Assembly: GCF_018687095.1 (NCBI RefSeq)
Contig: NZ_CP061286.1
Span: forward strand, 1,811,221 to 1,875,220
Source: Polynucleobacter sp. MWH-UH25E
Lineage (GTDB): Bacteria; Pseudomonadota; Gammaproteobacteria; Burkholderiales; Burkholderiaceae
Reading direction: 5' to 3'
DNA length: 64,000 bases
Each line of letters begins with the position of its first letter. Position 1 is the first letter of the stretch. The notes under the pieces are model-generated. The model was not told the origin of the DNA, ran no database searches, and worked only from the letters and a program-made list of their open reading frames with translations. Shown here piece after piece: positions 62,570-64,000 of this stretch. A program made the translations under genes and the position numbers.

Positions 62570-64000
62570 TTACTTCTTAGCAGCTGCTGTAGATGGGTTT
62601 AAGTTTGTTAAACGTCCACTTTCAGTACCTGCAGTCTCATCAATAACAGCATTGATGAGGGCTGGTTTACCGGCAGCAATTGCTTCTGTTAATGCTGCTT
62701 CTAATTCTGCTGGGGTTGTTACATAGTAGCCAACACCACCAAATGCTTCGATCATCTTGTCGTAACGCGCGTCTTTAACAAACACGGTTGGCGCAACATC
62801 CGCACCACCAGTTGGGTTTTGATCAGTACCGCGATACACACCATTGTTGTTGAACACGACGGTTGTGATTGGAAGCTTGTAACGGCAAACGGTTTCTAAT
62901 TCCATACCGCTAAAACCGAAAGCACTGTCGCCCTCAACTGCCACTGTTGGCAAGCCGCTAGTAACAGCTGCGCCAATTGCGTAGCCCATACCGATACCCA
63001 TAATGCCCCAAGTACCAGAGTCAAAACGCTTACGTGGCTTGTACATATCAACGATTGCACGGCAGTAATCCAATGTGTTTGCGCCCTCGTTAACCAAGTT
63101 CACATCTGGGTTCTTCTTGATTACATCACGAATCACGCGCAATGCGCCATGGAAGTTCATTGGGTTTGCTTCTTTAGCCAATGTCTCAGCCATCTTCGCT
63201 GTGTTCTTCTCTTTCTTCTCGGTAATCGCAGCAATCCACTCAGCGCTTGGCTTCGGAACAGCAGAAATGCCCTTCAAGAGTTCACCAACGCATGAACCAA
63301 TGTCACCAATCAATGGTGCAGCGATCTGTACGTTGCTATCGACTTCGTTTGCTTGAATATCGATTTGGATAAATTTCTTAGGATCTTTGCCCCATGTCTT
63401 GCCCTTACCGTGAGCAAGCAACCAGTTCAAACGCGCACCAACCAACATCACCGCATCAGCTTCAGCCAATACAAATGAACGTGCTGCAGAAGCAGATTGT
63501 GGATGGTTATCTGGCAATAAACCTTTTGCCATAGACATTGGCAAGTAAGGAATGCCGGATTTTTCGATCAAATCACGAATCTCTTTATCAGCCTGTGCAT
63601 AAGCAGCACCTTTACCCAAGAGGATCAATGGACGCTTAGCGCCTTTGAGTACATCTAATGCACGAGCAACCGCATCAGCAGCTGGGATCTGACGTGGAAC
63701 TGGATCGATTACCTTGAAGATAGACTTCTTAGCTTCTTCAACAGGCATAGTTTGAGACAACAACTGCGCTGGCAAGTCTAAATAGACACCGCCTGGACGG
63801 CCAGATACAGCGGCACGAATCGCACGAGCAAAACCAATGCCGATATCTTCAATGTGATTAATACGATAAGCCGCTTTACAGTATGGCTTAGCTGCATTGA
63901 GCTGATCCATCTCTTCGTAGTCACCCTGCTGCAAGTCAACGATTTCACGTTCGCTTGAACCAGAAATCAAAATCATTGGGAAGCAGTTCACAGTAGCGTT
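62570..64000 (-). CDS. oxc: Oxalyl-CoA decarboxylase (partial; N-terminus beyond the window)
   Basis: This ThDP enzyme converts oxalyl-CoA to formyl-CoA and CO2. About 476 C-terminal residues are visible and the frame stays open at 64000, so the true start lies outside. The ThDP motif is GDSAFGFSGMELETV with NNNGVYRG. The central ADP-binding region (ILLGKGAAYAQADKEIRDLI) and the sequence GSSEREIVDLQQGDYEEMDQL fit Oxc. It is followed by frc in the typical operon. Confidence 0.95.
   Translation of the reverse strand, partial: NATVNCFPMILISGSSEREIVDLQQGDYEEMDQLNAAKPYCKAAYRINHIEDIGIGFARAIRAAVSGRPGGVYLDLPAQLLSQTMPVEEAKKSIFKVIDPVPRQIPAADAVARALDVLKGAKRPLILLGKGAAYAQADKEIRDLIEKSGIPYLPMSMAKGLLPDNHPQSASAARSFVLAEADAVMLVGARLNWLLAHGKGKTWGKDPKKFIQIDIQANEVDSNVQIAAPLIGDIGSCVGELLKGISAVPKPSAEWIAAITEKKEKNTAKMAETLAKEANPMNFHGALRVIRDVIKKNPDVNLVNEGANTLDYCRAIVDMYKPRKRFDSGTWGIMGIGMGYAIGAAVTSGLPTVAVEGDSAFGFSGMELETVCRYKLPITTVVFNNNGVYRGTDQNPTGGADVAPTVFVKDARYDKMIEAFGGVGYYVTTPAELEAALTEAIAAGKPALINAVIDETAGTESGRLTNLNPSTAAAKK

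Overview
The window is a gene-dense chromosomal segment of a betaproteobacterium of the order Burkholderiales. It most resembles a small-genome freshwater Burkholderiaceae such as Polynucleobacter. The pointers are a moderate GC content by eye, short intergenic gaps, a DUF3460 protein and a cyanophycin locus with a DUF1854 protein and its own ABC exporter. The genus is inferred from gene content; no database was searched. I see no insertion sequence, prophage, CRISPR array, rRNA operon or replication origin.

Layout. 0.2-6.9 kb: an H1-like lysine-rich protein, a small lipoprotein, tRNA-Ser beside serS, then lolA and ftsK, with trxB divergent. 7-11.8 kb: membrane proton pyrophosphatase (hppA) divergent from soluble pyrophosphatase (ppa), then nadE and PII (glnB). 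11.8-15.5 kb: a RodZ-like protein, an orphan FixJ-type regulator, ilvD. 15.5-20.7 kb: a probable copper-handling operon (DUF2946 protein, small membrane protein, TonB receptor, beta-propeller protein, TlpA-like thioredoxin, PCu(A)C chaperone). 20.8-22.6 kb: an OxlT-type antiporter, a 500-base intergenic region rich in palindromes that holds an unlisted 35-codon gene, and tRNA-Thr. 22.6-30.4 kb: the cyanophycin locus (DUF1854 protein and ABC exporter divergent from two cyanophycin synthetases). 30.5-44.5 kb: metabolism and transport (fbp, orphan VapB antitoxin, pepN, GDT1-type exporter, alanine permease and dehydrogenase, tcdA, pdxH, msrA, an aldehyde dehydrogenase, LysE exporter, rhlE, ubiC). 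44.5-50 kb: hemC-hemD divergent from argH and a TRAP permease pair. 49.9-54.6 kb: fdhD, dcd, an inward-rectifier K+ channel and an Orn/Lys/Arg decarboxylase. 54.7-58.4 kb: metG, DUF3460, scpA, panC. 58.4-64 kb: an oxalate-degradation region (oxc, two frc genes, a PAS protein and a formyl-H4folate hydrolase-like protein).

Functional links. Oxalate use would need the 20.8 kb antiporter plus the 58-64 kb genes: exchange of oxalate for formate, CoA transfer, decarboxylation, and possibly routing of the formyl group to folate. Nitrogen storage as cyanophycin (Asp/Arg) sits in the same window as argH, an Orn/Lys/Arg decarboxylase and PII.

Most notable observations: (1) seven genes have a sigma70-like -10 hexamer exactly six bases before the ATG and no usable Shine-Dalgarno site, which predicts leaderless mRNAs; (2) a Kir-type potassium channel overlaps by ATGA with an Orn/Lys/Arg decarboxylase, whose family makes amines of the kind that block Kir pores; (3) the 35-codon gene has its own promoter, ribosome site and UUCG terminator; (4) the exporter and DUF1854 pair is tied to cyanophycin; (5) the oxalate region carries an FDH-hydrolase-like formyltransferase.
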